64,000 nucleotides of DNA from Nannocystis bainbridge (GCF_028368995.1 NZ_JAQNDL010000003.1:1488001-1552000), one strand, 5' to 3'; counted from the first letter of the stretch, positions 32,613 through 41,916 are shown. Numbers and translations are program-made. The notes: generated by a model from the letters alone, not told the origin.

Positions 32613-33428
32613 ATGCGCGTGTTTCGCTCGTTCGGTCCGCTCGTGTGGACTGTCGTGTCGGTGGTCGCTTGCGGGTCCGATTCGAACGCGACGGACACCG
32701 CGACCGGCGTCGAAGCCGAAAATCCGCGCGAGGTCTGCGACCGTTACCTCGTATGCATCGCAGCGGTCGCGCCCGCGGGGCTGCCGGCCGCGCAGATGGG
32801 CTTCGGCGACGACGGCTCGTGCTGGAAGGGCAGCGACAAGGACGCCCGGCTGTGCATCGACGCCTGCGGCGCCGGCCTGAAGCAGTACCACGAGCTGTTC
32901 CCCGGCAGAGGCGAATGCGACCTGTGCCAGGACCATGACGATTGCGATCGAGCCGCCGGCGAATTGTGTTACCAGGGCGAATGCACCGTGACGACCTGCG
33001 GCAACGGCGTGGTCGAGGACGATGAGATCTGCGATTCAGCACAGTCTGCCTGCGACGCCGACTGTCAGGGGCCCTCGGCGTGCAACCCGCTCTCGGGGTA
33101 CGGCTGCGAGTCCGACGCCTGCGCCCTCTATGCCGTCGGCGGCAGCGACCCCGGCATCATCGCCCAGTGCGCCCAGTTCACGGTGATCCCCGCGGGCGAG
33201 GCCTGCCAGATGACGAGCCTCGGGCTGTGCGAGCCCGGGTTCGCCTGCACCTCCCCGTCCCAGCTCCCGACCTGCGACCCCGGCGGTCAGGACGGCTGCT
33301 GCGCGCGGCTGTGCATGGTGAACGCGGCGACCGAATGCGCCGAGGGTGAGGACTGCGTCGCGTATGCGCCGCCCCTCCATACATTGCCCGCCGACCTCGA
33401 TTACGTCGGCGTGTGCGTCCCTGGGTGA
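32613..33428 (+). CDS. cysteine-rich lipoprotein
   Basis: 271 residues. MRVFRSFGPLVWTVVSVVACG is a lipoprotein signal with Cys at about 20. The mature part has some 25 Cys in pairs, including VCDRYLVC, CDLCQDHDDCD, CGNGVVEDDEICD (a DUF4215-like half repeat) and CEPGFACTSPSQLPTC, the last resembling follow-on EB/dickkopf-like modules. It is probably a disulphide-rich surface protein; related proteins are frequent in myxobacterial genomes but not characterised. Start ATG 32613, which fits the signal. Confidence 0.75.
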   Translation: MRVFRSFGPLVWTVVSVVACGSDSNATDTATGVEAENPREVCDRYLVCIAAVAPAGLPAAQMGFGDDGSCWKGSDKDARLCIDACGAGLKQYHELFPGRGECDLCQDHDDCDRAAGELCYQGECTVTTCGNGVVEDDEICDSAQSACDADCQGPSACNPLSGYGCESDACALYAVGGSDPGIIAQCAQFTVIPAGEACQMTSLGLCEPGFACTSPSQLPTCDPGGQDGCCARLCMVNAATECAEGEDCVAYAPPLHTLPADLDYVGVCVPG

Positions 33429-33490
33429 AGGCGCTCGGCGATCGCGCCATTCGCTCGGACCGCCGAGAATCGCGGGATCGTTCGCGCGGC

Positions 33491-33513
33491 GACATGTCCT
33501 CTCGAACATGTCC
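33491..33513. repeat. dispersed palindrome copy
   Basis: GACATGTCC-TCTCGA-ACATGTCC, 62 bp after the stop of the cysteine-rich lipoprotein and 70 bp before the next gene. Confidence 0.75.
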
Positions 33514-33582
33514 TTTAAACCGGCATCGACGACGCGCTCGCGCCTGTTCCCAGCAGGCCGCCTCGCGTTGTAGACTGCGGCC

Positions 33583-34368
33583 GTGCGCCTCGCTCTCCCG
33601 CTGCTCCTGCTGTGCGCCTGCGCCGCTCCTGTCGCCCGTGGCGGCGCCTCGGCGCCCACCCAGGCGCCGGAGCCCGTCGCCGCGGCGCCCACCGATCTCG
33701 CCGTCCCGGCCGCGTCACCGCCTCCGCCCGAGGTCAACGTCAACCCGGGCATCAACGACTCCTGGCGCGGCAGCGACACCCGGCGGTTGACCCGGCGGCT
33801 CGAGTCCGAGTCGCGGGAGATCTGGGTCCAGCGCCAGCGCCTCGTCGACGCCGTCGCCGCCCGGCCCGGCGCCGTGATCGCCGACGTCGGCGCTGGCTCG
33901 GGGTTCCTCACCTTGCTGCTCGCGCGCGCCGTCGGCCCCGGCGGCAAGGTCTACGCCCTCGACATCAACCACGGCCTGCTCGCCAGCATCGCCGCCGACG
34001 CGCGCGCGGCCGGGCTGCACAATGTCGAGACCCTCGTGACGCCCGAGGATCGCACCCCGCTCGCCCCCGACTCCGTCGACCTCGTGTTCATGTGCGACGC
34101 CTATCATCACTTCGAGTATCCGCGCAGCATGATGCGATCGCTGCGCGCCGCCCTGCGGCCTGGCGGCGAGCTCGTGCTCGTCGAGCTCGAGCGGATCCCC
34201 GGCAAGACCAGCCAGGCGATGCTCGATCACGTGCGCGCCGGCAAGGATGTCTTCCTCGCCGAGCTGCTGGCTGACGGCTTCGAACTCGTGCGCGAGGAGC
34301 CCGTCCCCGAGCTCGTCGAGAATTACGTCCTGCGCCTGCGCCGCTCCGCGGACCCGGCTGCGCCCTGA
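33583..34368 (+). CDS. exported (lipoprotein-type) SAM-dependent methyltransferase
   Basis: 261 residues from a GTG. MRLALPLLLLCACAAP is a lipoprotein signal; a Pro/Ala linker follows to about residue 50. The class I methyltransferase fold is then clear: VIADVGAGSGFLTLLLA (SAM loop), VYALDINHGLL (acidic ribose-binding residue), VDLVFMCDAYHHFEYP and LRPGGELVLVELER. The helix in front (RLESESREIWVQRQRLVDA) belongs to a known group of signal-bearing methyltransferases seen in several phyla. How SAM reaches it outside the cytoplasm is unclear. No operon partner; substrate unknown. Confidence 0.82.
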   Translation: MRLALPLLLLCACAAPVARGGASAPTQAPEPVAAAPTDLAVPAASPPPPEVNVNPGINDSWRGSDTRRLTRRLESESREIWVQRQRLVDAVAARPGAVIADVGAGSGFLTLLLARAVGPGGKVYALDINHGLLASIAADARAAGLHNVETLVTPEDRTPLAPDSVDLVFMCDAYHHFEYPRSMMRSLRAALRPGGELVLVELERIPGKTSQAMLDHVRAGKDVFLAELLADGFELVREEPVPELVENYVLRLRRSADPAAP

Positions 34369-34484
34369 GCCTGCGCTCGCGGTCGCATCGCGCGTCGAGC
34401 GAGCGCGAGGTCCACGTCCGGCGGACGGCGCCGCTGCCGCGCGAATCTGCCCCGCGGCCTCGTGTTACAAGCGAGCAAGCAAGC

Positions 34485-35363
34485 ATGAGCGCCGCGCCGA
34501 ACGACGACCCGGGGGCCCTGCGCGCGAGCGATCGCCGGCGGTCGCCCGCGGTCGGTCAATCGTTGCAGGAGTACGGGCGCGGCATCGCCGGCGGCCTGCT
34601 CTTCAGCCTGCCGCTGCTCTACACCGGCGAGATCTGGCGGGCGGGCGAGCTGCTCTCGCCGGAGCGGCTGCTGCTCGGCCTCGGCGGCGTGTTCGTCCTG
34701 CTGCTCGGCTACAACCGCTACGCCGGCCTGCGGCAGGACGCCGGTCGGCTCGAGGTCGTGCTCGACTCGGTCGAGGAGCTCGGCCTCGGCCTGTTGCTCT
34801 CGGCCGCGCTGCTCGCCTTGCTCGGGCGCATCGACCTCGCCATGGCCGGGCCGGAGCTGCTCGGCAAGGTGCTCGTGGGCGGGCTCGCGGTGGCGATCGG
34901 CGTCTCGGTCGGCACCGCCCAGCTCGGCGGCGGCGACGACGACGACTGCGGCATGACCGGCGAACGCGACGACCTGAGCTTCTTCGGTCAGATGGCGCTG
35001 TCGCTGTGCGGCGCCGTGCTGGTGGCCGCCAACATCGCCCCGACCGAGGAGATCCCCGAGATCGCGGGCACCCTGCACGAATGGGCCCTGCTCGGCCTCA
35101 CCGTCGTCACTCTGGCCGTCGGCGCGCTCGTCCTCCACTTCAGCGATTTCCTCAACACCCGCCCCGCCGATCGCGCCCACGCCGTGCTGATCGGCTCGCT
35201 CGCCAGCTACGTCGCCGCCATCGTCGCCTCGGTCGCGCTGCTGTGGTTCTTCGGCCGCTTCGATCGCTGCGACCTGCCCGCCTGCCTCGCGCAGACCCTC
35301 GTCCTCGGCCTCCCCACCGCCATCGGCGCGTCCGCCGGGCGCCTGCTCCTGCAAGCACGATGA
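34485..35363 (+). CDS. TIGR02587-family integral membrane protein
   Basis: 292 residues with about six to seven hydrophobic helices (for example GRGIAGGLLFSLPLLYTGEIW, LLLGLGGVFVLLLGYNRYAG, ALLGLTVVTLAVGALVLHF). The opening QSLQEYGRGIAGG, the acidic DDDCGMTGERDD loop and NIAPTEEIPEIA are typical of this uncharacterised family (DUF2391). Family members are nearly always paired with a TIGR02588 protein, as here: its stop overlaps the next ATG (ATGA). Function unknown. Confidence 0.88.
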   Translation: MSAAPNDDPGALRASDRRRSPAVGQSLQEYGRGIAGGLLFSLPLLYTGEIWRAGELLSPERLLLGLGGVFVLLLGYNRYAGLRQDAGRLEVVLDSVEELGLGLLLSAALLALLGRIDLAMAGPELLGKVLVGGLAVAIGVSVGTAQLGGGDDDDCGMTGERDDLSFFGQMALSLCGAVLVAANIAPTEEIPEIAGTLHEWALLGLTVVTLAVGALVLHFSDFLNTRPADRAHAVLIGSLASYVAAIVASVALLWFFGRFDRCDLPACLAQTLVLGLPTAIGASAGRLLLQAR

Positions 35364-35752
35364 CCATCCGCAAAAATTGGCTCGAATGGAGCGTGTTCGG
35401 CGTCGGCCTCGCGCTGGTGCTCGGGATCGTCGGCTACCTGATCTTCCACGCCGTGTATCACGAGGACCTGCCGCCGCGGCTCGGGCTCACGCTCGGTCAG
35501 AGCTGGCGCTCCGACGACGTCGAGCCGCCGCACTTCGTGGTCCCGGTGACGATCACCAACCACGGCGACCGCACCGTCGCCGACGTGCTGATCGAGGTCA
35601 CGCTGGTCCAGGGCGACACCGTGCTCGAGCGCAACGAGCTGCGCCTGCCCGAGGTCCCGCGCCGCGGGAGCCGCGAAGGCGCCGCGACGCTGCTGCACGA
35701 GCCGGCGCCGAACCAGCTGCGCGCCCGCGTCCTCGGCTACGGCGAGCCGTGA
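35360..35752 (+). CDS. TIGR02588-family membrane-anchored protein
   Basis: 130 residues. KNWLEWSVFGVGLALVLGIVGYLIFH is one N-terminal membrane anchor after a NWLEW motif; the remainder is a small beta-sandwich (FVVPVTITNHGDRTVADVLIEVTL). It overlaps the TIGR02587 gene by four bases, so they are translationally coupled and probably form one complex. Uncharacterised family. Confidence 0.88.
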   Translation: MTIRKNWLEWSVFGVGLALVLGIVGYLIFHAVYHEDLPPRLGLTLGQSWRSDDVEPPHFVVPVTITNHGDRTVADVLIEVTLVQGDTVLERNELRLPEVPRRGSREGAATLLHEPAPNQLRARVLGYGEP

Positions 35753-35954
35753 CAGCGCGCGAACGAACGAGCGCGTAGCGGCGTGACATCGAACGGATGA
35801 CCGAGCGCGTCCCGGCTCGTCGGCGTCCGCGAGCTCGGTTCCCGCTCCGACCTCGAATGATTGTCGCATCGACGCGGCAGCGCGCTCGAAATTCCGCCCA
35901 TAGTCGGGCCCCACGGGCCCCACAGCCCTGCGACAATCCTCGAGACTATCGCGA

Positions 35955-38663
35955 TCACCCCGCGCGGGCCTGCGGCCGGAGCTGCGACAGCTGCTGCTCG
36001 ACCTCCGCGAATTCCTGCGCGCGATCCGGGTCGCGCTTCAGCAGCGCCCGCGCCTGCTCGAGCGCCACCCTCGCGGCTCCTACCTCGCCGGTGCCCTGCA
36101 GCGCCAGCGCCTTGTTGCGCAGCACCAGCAGCAGCAATTCTTCGCCGGGCTCTCCGGCCGCGCGCGCCACCGGCTCCGCCGCCGCGAACCGCTGCAGCGC
36201 CTCCGGATGGCGCTGCAGCGCCACCAAGCTCTCGCCGAGGTTGCTCTCGGTGATCGCGCGGTGCAGATGTCCCTCGGGCAACACGCGCTCTTGCAGCCGC
36301 AGCGCCTCCGCGTAGGCCGGCACCGCCCCGCTGAAGTCCCCGCGCCAGTGCAGCACCGCCCCCAGGTTGACCAGCGCCGCTGCCAGATCGGGGTGCTCCG
36401 CCGGCAGCACCTGGCGGTAGATCGCCAGCGCCTGGCGGGCGTGGTGCTCGGCCCGACCGAGCTCCCCCGTCGCGCTCGCCTGGCCCATCAGCGACGCGTG
36501 GGCCCGCCCGCACTCGACGCAGCTCGCCCCGTACGTCTCGCTCCAGATCGCCAGCGCCTCCTCGAGCAGCGCCCGCGCCCGCGCCTGCTCGCCGCCCTCG
36601 AGCAGCAGCACCGCGAGGTCGTGAGACACCCGCGCGCGCTGGGGATGACGCGGGCCGAGCTGCTCCGCGCACAGCCCCTGCGCCTCGACCAGCCGCGCCT
36701 CGGCCTCGTCGCGGCGGCCCAGCAGCGCCAGCGCGTTACCCAGGCTCTGCAGCGAGCGGATCAGCTCGAGCGTCGGCCCCTCGCTGAAGCGCAGCCGCGC
36801 GTACGCCTCGCGGTGCAGGCCGACCGCCTCGGCGAAGCGACCCTCGGCCGCGGCCGCCACCCCGAGCGCGTTGAGCAGCGTGGCTCGCCGCGGCCCCTCG
36901 TCGCCCAGCCGATCGAGCAGCGCCTGGGCCCGGCGCGCGCGCTCGTGCATGCGCTCGGGGCTCACGCGCAGGCGCGCGGCCACTGTCGCCAGCGCGACCC
37001 ATCCGCTCGCCGTGATGTCGTCGAGCCCGTGCGCCTCGGCGACATCGATCGCCGCCAGCAGGCGCGTCTCGGCCGCCACGATCTCGCCGTCCTCCGCGCG
37101 CAGGCGGCCCGCCGTCAGCAACGCGTCGGCCGCGAGCGCCGGCTCGTCGAGCCCCTGCGCCCGCGCCCCCACCTGCTCCGCCAGCCGCAGGCCCTCGCGC
37201 CGGTCACCCGCCGCCGCCTGCGCCCGCGCGGCGATCAACGCCCGCCGCAGCTCGTCGCGGACGCCTGACTTTTCGGACATGTCCCTTGCGACATTGGCGG
37301 CTTGCGCCTTGCAGCCGGCGATCGGCGGCAGCGCCTGGACCACCGCCATCGCCTGCTCCGCGTCCGCCCCGCCCGCGAACGCCAGCACCTCGGCCGCGCG
37401 CCCCAGCCCCTCCGCCGCCTGCCCGAGGCAATCGAGCTGCGCGTGCAGCTGCGCCGCCGCGCTCGCCGACAGCGCCGTCGTCGCCTCGCAGGCCCGCAGG
37501 CGCGCCTGCTGCCATTCGTCGGCGTACGCGTCGAGCGCGAGCGCGACGCGCCGCCCAGCCGCGCGCGCGTACTCGCCGGGCCCCGCGAAGCTGGCCTCCA
37601 GGGCCGCGCGCTGCGGATCGCCCCACGCGCGATCGATGCGCTGGATCGCCGCCTCGCACGAGGCCGCCCGCGGCTTGCCGCCGTCCGACGCCATCAGCCC
37701 CGCGAAGCCCCCGATCACCACCAGCGCCGCCGCCAGGCCGACCCGACGCCACCACCGCCCCGGGTCGCGCCCCAGCGCGGCGATCAGCGGCTCGAGCGAC
37801 GCGTAGCGCTGGCTCGCCGCCGGCGCCAGCCCGCGCGCCAGCGCTCGATCGATGCGCCGCGGCACCTCGCGTCTGCGCGTCGCCGTCGCCTCCGGCTTCG
37901 ACCCCGGGCGCTGCCCGTGCAGCGCCTCGTGGAGCGACACGCAGAAGCTGTAGATGTCGCTGCGCACGTCCGGCGGCCGGCCGGCGCGCTGCTCCGGCGC
38001 CATGTAGGCCGGCGTCCCGACCACCGCCCCGGTCCGCGTCAGCGGTGAATCGGACGACAGCGACAGCGCCGGCGAAGCCCCCTCGACGCCGCCCTCCAGC
38101 GCCACGCCGGTCGGCCGCGCCAGCCCGAAGTCGACCACGTACACGCGCTCGTCGTCGCCGACCAGCACGTTCTCGGCCTTGAAGTCGCGGTGCACCAGGC
38201 CGGCCGCGTGGGCCGCTTGCAGCCCGCGCGCCGCCGCCACGTACTTGGCGACCGTGGCCCGCCACGTCCGCGGCCGCTCGCGCTGCCAGGCCCGCAGCGT
38301 CTGCCCGTGGATCCGCGCCATCACGATGTAGATCTGGCCGCGGAACTGCCCGATCTCGTGGATCTCCACCACGTTCGGGTGACGCACCTGCGCCAGCAGC
38401 CGGGCCTCGCGCAGCAGCCGGCTCTCGAGCGAGCCGGGGCCGTCCACCCGCGCCAGCTTGATCGCCACCTCGCGCCCGAGCATCGGGTCGTGCGCCGCCC
38501 ACACCGTCCCCATGCCGCCGGCGCCGATGCGTCCGAGCACGCGATAGCGGCCGATCGCCAGCAGCTCCGACGAGTCGGAGCACGGCTCGCTCGGCGGTCG
38601 CCCCGACGCGTCGATCGTGTCGAGCTCGACGAGCGGCTTGCTCTCGCGGGTGGTCGTCTCCAC
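35955..38663 (-). CDS. transmembrane Ser/Thr kinase with TPR sensor region
   Basis: 902 residues. Kinase domain at about 38-280 with GAGGMGTVWAAH, VAIKLA, HRDFKAENVL, VDFGLARP and GTPAYMAPEQ; catalytic residues intact. One membrane helix at about 305-325 (VGLAAALVVIGGFAGLM). The rest, about 560 residues outside the membrane, is TPR-like helical pairs, clearest near the end (EEALAIWSETYGASC, HHARQALAIYRQVLPAEHPDL, NLGAVLHWRGDFSGAVPAY). This is the common myxobacterial Pkn receptor plan. An in-frame palindrome copy (NVARDMSEK) lies between membrane and TPR parts. Start ATG 38663. Confidence 0.92.
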   Translation of the reverse strand: METTTRESKPLVELDTIDASGRPPSEPCSDSSELLAIGRYRVLGRIGAGGMGTVWAAHDPMLGREVAIKLARVDGPGSLESRLLREARLLAQVRHPNVVEIHEIGQFRGQIYIVMARIHGQTLRAWQRERPRTWRATVAKYVAAARGLQAAHAAGLVHRDFKAENVLVGDDERVYVVDFGLARPTGVALEGGVEGASPALSLSSDSPLTRTGAVVGTPAYMAPEQRAGRPPDVRSDIYSFCVSLHEALHGQRPGSKPEATATRRREVPRRIDRALARGLAPAASQRYASLEPLIAALGRDPGRWWRRVGLAAALVVIGGFAGLMASDGGKPRAASCEAAIQRIDRAWGDPQRAALEASFAGPGEYARAAGRRVALALDAYADEWQQARLRACEATTALSASAAAQLHAQLDCLGQAAEGLGRAAEVLAFAGGADAEQAMAVVQALPPIAGCKAQAANVARDMSEKSGVRDELRRALIAARAQAAAGDRREGLRLAEQVGARAQGLDEPALAADALLTAGRLRAEDGEIVAAETRLLAAIDVAEAHGLDDITASGWVALATVAARLRVSPERMHERARRAQALLDRLGDEGPRRATLLNALGVAAAAEGRFAEAVGLHREAYARLRFSEGPTLELIRSLQSLGNALALLGRRDEAEARLVEAQGLCAEQLGPRHPQRARVSHDLAVLLLEGGEQARARALLEEALAIWSETYGASCVECGRAHASLMGQASATGELGRAEHHARQALAIYRQVLPAEHPDLAAALVNLGAVLHWRGDFSGAVPAYAEALRLQERVLPEGHLHRAITESNLGESLVALQRHPEALQRFAAAEPVARAAGEPGEELLLLVLRNKALALQGTGEVGAARVALEQARALLKRDPDRAQEFAEVEQQLSQLRPQARAG
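37275..37294. repeat. in-frame palindrome copy in the kinase-TPR gene
   Basis: GGACATGTCC-CTTG-CGACAT. Read on the minus strand it encodes N-V-A-R-D-M-S-E in the region between membrane anchor and TPR repeats. Confidence 0.75.
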
Positions 38664-38827
38664 GGCCTCGTGGCGCCTCGAAGCGCGCGGATCTCCTCGA
38701 AAATCGCGGTAACACGAGGATCGCGGCCTGACAAGGTCTCAGGGTGCGCGCGCACCGAAGATCTTGCGTCCGCGTCAGCCCCTGCAGGCGTCACGACCGC
38801 GCGCTCTTGATATAGAGTTCGCCCCCG

Positions 38828-39217
38828 ATGGCCAACTACACATCGACGATTCCAGTCCAGATCAGCGAGGTCACCAGCGGCGCCAGCTATGTGCTGGTGC
38901 TCGACACCGACGCTGCGGCCGCGTCACCCCAGCTCAATCCGCGCGACCAGGTCACGGCGAGCACCACCGGCACCTCGGTCCTGGTCACCGTCGATTCGAC
39001 CGGTGGCGCGCCCACGATCACCGACGTGGTCGCCATCCCGATCGACGGCGCCCCGTCGGTCTCGTTCACCGGCAGCGCCGGCGTGTACACGGCCAACTTC
39101 CCGGCCACCCTGACCACCTACTACTCGTGGCGCATCGAGGTCACGGTCGACGCCGAGGCGCGCCTCGGCAAGGCGCTCGTGCTCGACCCGATCCTCATCA
39201 TCCGCCGCACCAACTGA
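38828..39217 (+). CDS. small beta-rich hypothetical protein
   Basis: 129 residues without signal peptide or Cys. Alternating hydrophobic/Thr segments (ASYVLVLDTDAAAASPQ, SVLVTVDSTGGAPTITDVVA, YSWRIEVTVDAEARL) suggest a beta-sandwich. No family recognised. It is divergent from the kinase-TPR gene (164 bp apart) and followed by a 9-bp-stem hairpin. Coding pattern is good, so the gene is real, but function is unknown. Confidence 0.65.
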   Translation: MANYTSTIPVQISEVTSGASYVLVLDTDAAAASPQLNPRDQVTASTTGTSVLVTVDSTGGAPTITDVVAIPIDGAPSVSFTGSAGVYTANFPATLTTYYSWRIEVTVDAEARLGKALVLDPILIIRRTN

Positions 39218-39232
39218 TCGCGGACCTGCGAT

Positions 39233-39268
39233 GATTCCGCGGATCGCACTGCGGCGATTCGCGGAATC
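39233..39268 (+). terminator. hairpin after the small beta-rich gene
   Basis: GATTCCGCG and CGCGGAATC make a perfect 9-bp stem with an 18-base loop, 15 bp after the stop; followed by TTC and then a palindrome copy with a TTTT loop. Probably a terminator region. Confidence 0.5.
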
Positions 39269-39271
39269 TTC

Positions 39272-39292
39272 ACATGGCCTTTTGAACATGTC
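39272..39292. repeat. dispersed palindrome copy
   Basis: ACATGGCC-TTTTGA-ACATGTC, intergenic, just after the hairpin at 39233. Confidence 0.65.
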
Positions 39293-39352
39293 TACGAAGA
39301 CAGCCTGCGTCATGCAATAGAACGTCGCGCCGCGGGGTTCTCTCGCTCCCGC

Positions 39353-40168
39353 ATGTCGCTCTCGCCTCGCCTCGCCCTCGCCTGCGCCCTGCTCACGCCC
39401 GCCTGCGCCGGCCGTCGCGCGCCGGCTCCGCTCACCCAGGCAGCACTGCGGTCCGAGCTCGACCGACACACCTGCGCGCGCTGGGAGCCCTCGGTCAAGC
39501 AGTGGAGCCTGCTCCTGTTCGACCCCGACTGCGAGCCTGCGCCGCCGTCCGGTGACCCTGCGAAGCTCGTGCACGCCGCCGTCGCTCGCCTGCGGCCGCT
39601 CGTGTTCCTCTCGACCGCGGTCTACGACCGCTTCTACGACGCCCCCGGGGCCGCGGCGCTGCCCCCCGCGACGGCCCAGCGCCGCGCCGACGCCGTCGTG
39701 TGGTCCGACCCCGACCTCACCGCGGCGATCTGGCGCGCCCTCGCCGTCGAGCTCGGCGCGCGCGGCCTCGCGTGCAGCGACTGCCCGCCCGGCCCCGCGC
39801 CCGCGCCCGTCACGATCGCCTGGGCCGACCTCTTCCCGTACCTCGCCGCCTACGTCTGGCCGGCGCAGGCCAGCCCGGACGCCCCGGTGCAGATCTTCAC
39901 CTGCAGCGGCATCCACGGCGCCGCTGCCCTGCCCGAAGCGCCCGCGCTCACGCAGGCCGGCAAGCTCGTCGCCCTCGCCTTCGCCGACGACCCGGCCCAC
40001 GGACGCGAGATCCACGACCTCGCTGGCGCCGGCTCGTTGGCCGACGTCACGCGAGCCGTGCGCGACTACCTCGATTCGCCGCCGAGCCGGCGCTTCGCCT
40101 GCGCCGCCCTGGCCGACGTCGCCTGGTACACCGGCCTGCGGATCACCGACTGCGACGCCGCCGGATGA
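39353..40168 (+). CDS. hypothetical lipoprotein
   Basis: 271 residues. MSLSPRLALACALLTPACAG is a lipoprotein signal. The mature part is mostly helical with six Cys and few charged clusters (SLLLFDPDCEPAPP, VYDRFYDAPGA, FTCSGIHGAAALP, RFACAALADVAWYTG). No domain recognised. Followed within 15 bp by a compound palindrome. Confidence 0.7.
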   Translation: MSLSPRLALACALLTPACAGRRAPAPLTQAALRSELDRHTCARWEPSVKQWSLLLFDPDCEPAPPSGDPAKLVHAAVARLRPLVFLSTAVYDRFYDAPGAAALPPATAQRRADAVVWSDPDLTAAIWRALAVELGARGLACSDCPPGPAPAPVTIAWADLFPYLAAYVWPAQASPDAPVQIFTCSGIHGAAALPEAPALTQAGKLVALAFADDPAHGREIHDLAGAGSLADVTRAVRDYLDSPPSRRFACAALADVAWYTGLRITDCDAAG

Positions 40169-40182
40169 TGCGGTCGTCATCA

Positions 40183-40227
40183 AATGTCTTCAAGGACATG
40201 CCCTTCACGACATGTCCTTGGCGACAT
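40183..40227. repeat. compound palindrome (two overlapping hairpins)
   Basis: AATGTC-TTCAA-GGACATGCCC-TTCAC-GACATGTCC-TTGG-CGACAT: four alternating half-sites that can form two hairpins side by side or one in the middle. It lies 15 bp after the lipoprotein stop and 55 bp before the stop of the convergent DUF4215 gene. Confidence 0.85.
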
Positions 40228-40281
40228 CTGCCAGTGATGCCCGCGACGCCCCGATGACGCGAGGCGTCGCGGCTCATTCGC

Positions 40282-41916
40282 TCAGCGGATCCAGATGTGA
40301 CCGGCCGTGTTGTAGATCATCGGGCCTGCCGCGAAGCCGGACGGCGTCCGCCACGGCGCGTCGACGCCCGGGGCCACGTCGCAGCCCGACGTGTAGTACG
40401 ACTGCGCGCCGAAGCCGGCCGCGTCGTTGAGGGTGTTGATGTTGTTCTCGTTGTTGAGCACCAGCCCGAAGCGCACGCGCGCGTCGTAGCACGATTGGTC
40501 GTCGTCGATGTTGATGCCGGTGGCGATGTACATCGGGGCGATCGACGCCTCGGCCAGCGTGCGGCCCTGGATCGTCAGCCACTTGACCTTCTCCGCCTGG
40601 GCCTCGTTGAAGTAGAGCCCCTTCATGGCGATGTCCGAGCCGACCGGCGTATTTTTAAACAGGTCGAGCAGCGTCGTCGTGCCCGGCAGCGCGTAGGACT
40701 TGCAGGCGTAGGCCTTGGTCACCGGGTGCTGCATGCAGCCGCGGATCTCGCCGCCCGGCAGCACGTTGTAGGCCTGGAACTTGCCGTCGAGCGTGTCGGT
40801 CGGCGACTTCAACGCCTCGTTGACGACCGTCACCGTCGTCCAGTGCGGCGAATAGAAATCGAACGTGCCCTGCGCCGGCGCGAAGCGGATCGCCAGCGCC
40901 CAGCCGCCGCCGTCGGTCGTCATGTCGCACCACACCTCGAACGACGCGCCCGGGCCGGCGCCGTCGGCGTCGATCGTGTAGAGCCCGTTGGCCGCGTTCG
41001 GCTGGGCCTGCTTGATCGCCTTGCAGCTGGCCGAGACCACGCACTGATTCTGGTCGCAGCTGCCGCTCCCGCAGTCGCTGCCCTGCTCGCAGCCCTCGGC
41101 CAGCTCGCACGGCGCGCAGTCGGGCCCGCCGCAGTCGACATCGGACTCCGCGCCGCTCTCGATCCCGTCCTGACAGCTCGGCGGGGCGCACAGGGTCGTG
41201 CACGCGTCGGTGTCGTCGGCGTTGCCGTCGTCGCAGGTCTCGACCCCCGCGTGCACGAACCCGTCGCCGCAGCTGGCCGCCGCGCAGGTGCTGAGGCACG
41301 CGTCGGTGTCGATCGCGTTGCCGTCGTCGCACGCCTCGCCGACCTGGATCGCCCCGTCGCCGCACGACGCCGGCGCGCAGTCGTTGTTGCAGTCGTCGGC
41401 GTCGACCTCGTTGCCGTCGTCGCACGCCTCGCCGGGCCCGACGAAGCCGTCGCCGCAGCTGGCGTTCTGGCAGCCCTCGACGCACGTGTCCGTGTTGTCG
41501 TCGTTGCCGTCGTCGCACGCCTCGTCGCCCTCGACCTGGCCGTCGCCGCACACCGGCGGCGGCCCGTCGGTCGTCGAGGTCGAGGTCGTCTCGCCGTCGG
41601 TCGTGCTCGTCGTGCCCGTCGTCGTCGTCGTGTCAGTCGTGCTCGTCGTCGTCGTCGTCTCGGCGTCGGTCGTCGTCGAAAGCGAGCTCGAGCTGGTCGC
41701 GTCACCCGAGGCGCTGCCGTCGGTCGGCACCGTGGAGGTGCTGGTAGTCGGCGCCGTGGTCGCCTCGGTGGGCGTGCCCGTCGTCGTCTCCACCGTCGTC
41801 GTCTCGGTCCCGGTGCCCGTCTCGGTCGCGCTGGTCACGGTCGCCACGCCGTCCCCGTTGCACGCGATCAGCGAACACATCCCCCACGCCGCGGCCCTCA
41901 CAAGCTGTCTTTTCAT
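40282..41916 (-). CDS. DUF4215 cysteine-rich repeat lipoprotein with fibrinogen-like C-terminus (paralogue)
   Basis: 544 residues. MKRQLVRAAAWGMCSLIACNG is the signal with lipobox; a further ATG nine codons upstream lacks support. A very long Thr/Ser linker (about 110 residues, GTC-rich trinucleotide runs near 41600-41680) is followed by five DUF4215 repeats (CGDGQVEGDEACDDGN and similar), a CEQGSDCGSGSCDQNQC block, and a fibrinogen-type domain (NGLYTIDADGAGP, VWCDMTTDGGGWALAIR). The domain order equals that of 25032-26564. Likely a surface adhesin-type protein. Confidence 0.88.
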   Translation of the reverse strand: MKRQLVRAAAWGMCSLIACNGDGVATVTSATETGTGTETTTVETTTGTPTEATTAPTTSTSTVPTDGSASGDATSSSSLSTTTDAETTTTTSTTDTTTTTGTTSTTDGETTSTSTTDGPPPVCGDGQVEGDEACDDGNDDNTDTCVEGCQNASCGDGFVGPGEACDDGNEVDADDCNNDCAPASCGDGAIQVGEACDDGNAIDTDACLSTCAAASCGDGFVHAGVETCDDGNADDTDACTTLCAPPSCQDGIESGAESDVDCGGPDCAPCELAEGCEQGSDCGSGSCDQNQCVVSASCKAIKQAQPNAANGLYTIDADGAGPGASFEVWCDMTTDGGGWALAIRFAPAQGTFDFYSPHWTTVTVVNEALKSPTDTLDGKFQAYNVLPGGEIRGCMQHPVTKAYACKSYALPGTTTLLDLFKNTPVGSDIAMKGLYFNEAQAEKVKWLTIQGRTLAEASIAPMYIATGINIDDDQSCYDARVRFGLVLNNENNINTLNDAAGFGAQSYYTSGCDVAPGVDAPWRTPSGFAAGPMIYNTAGHIWIR

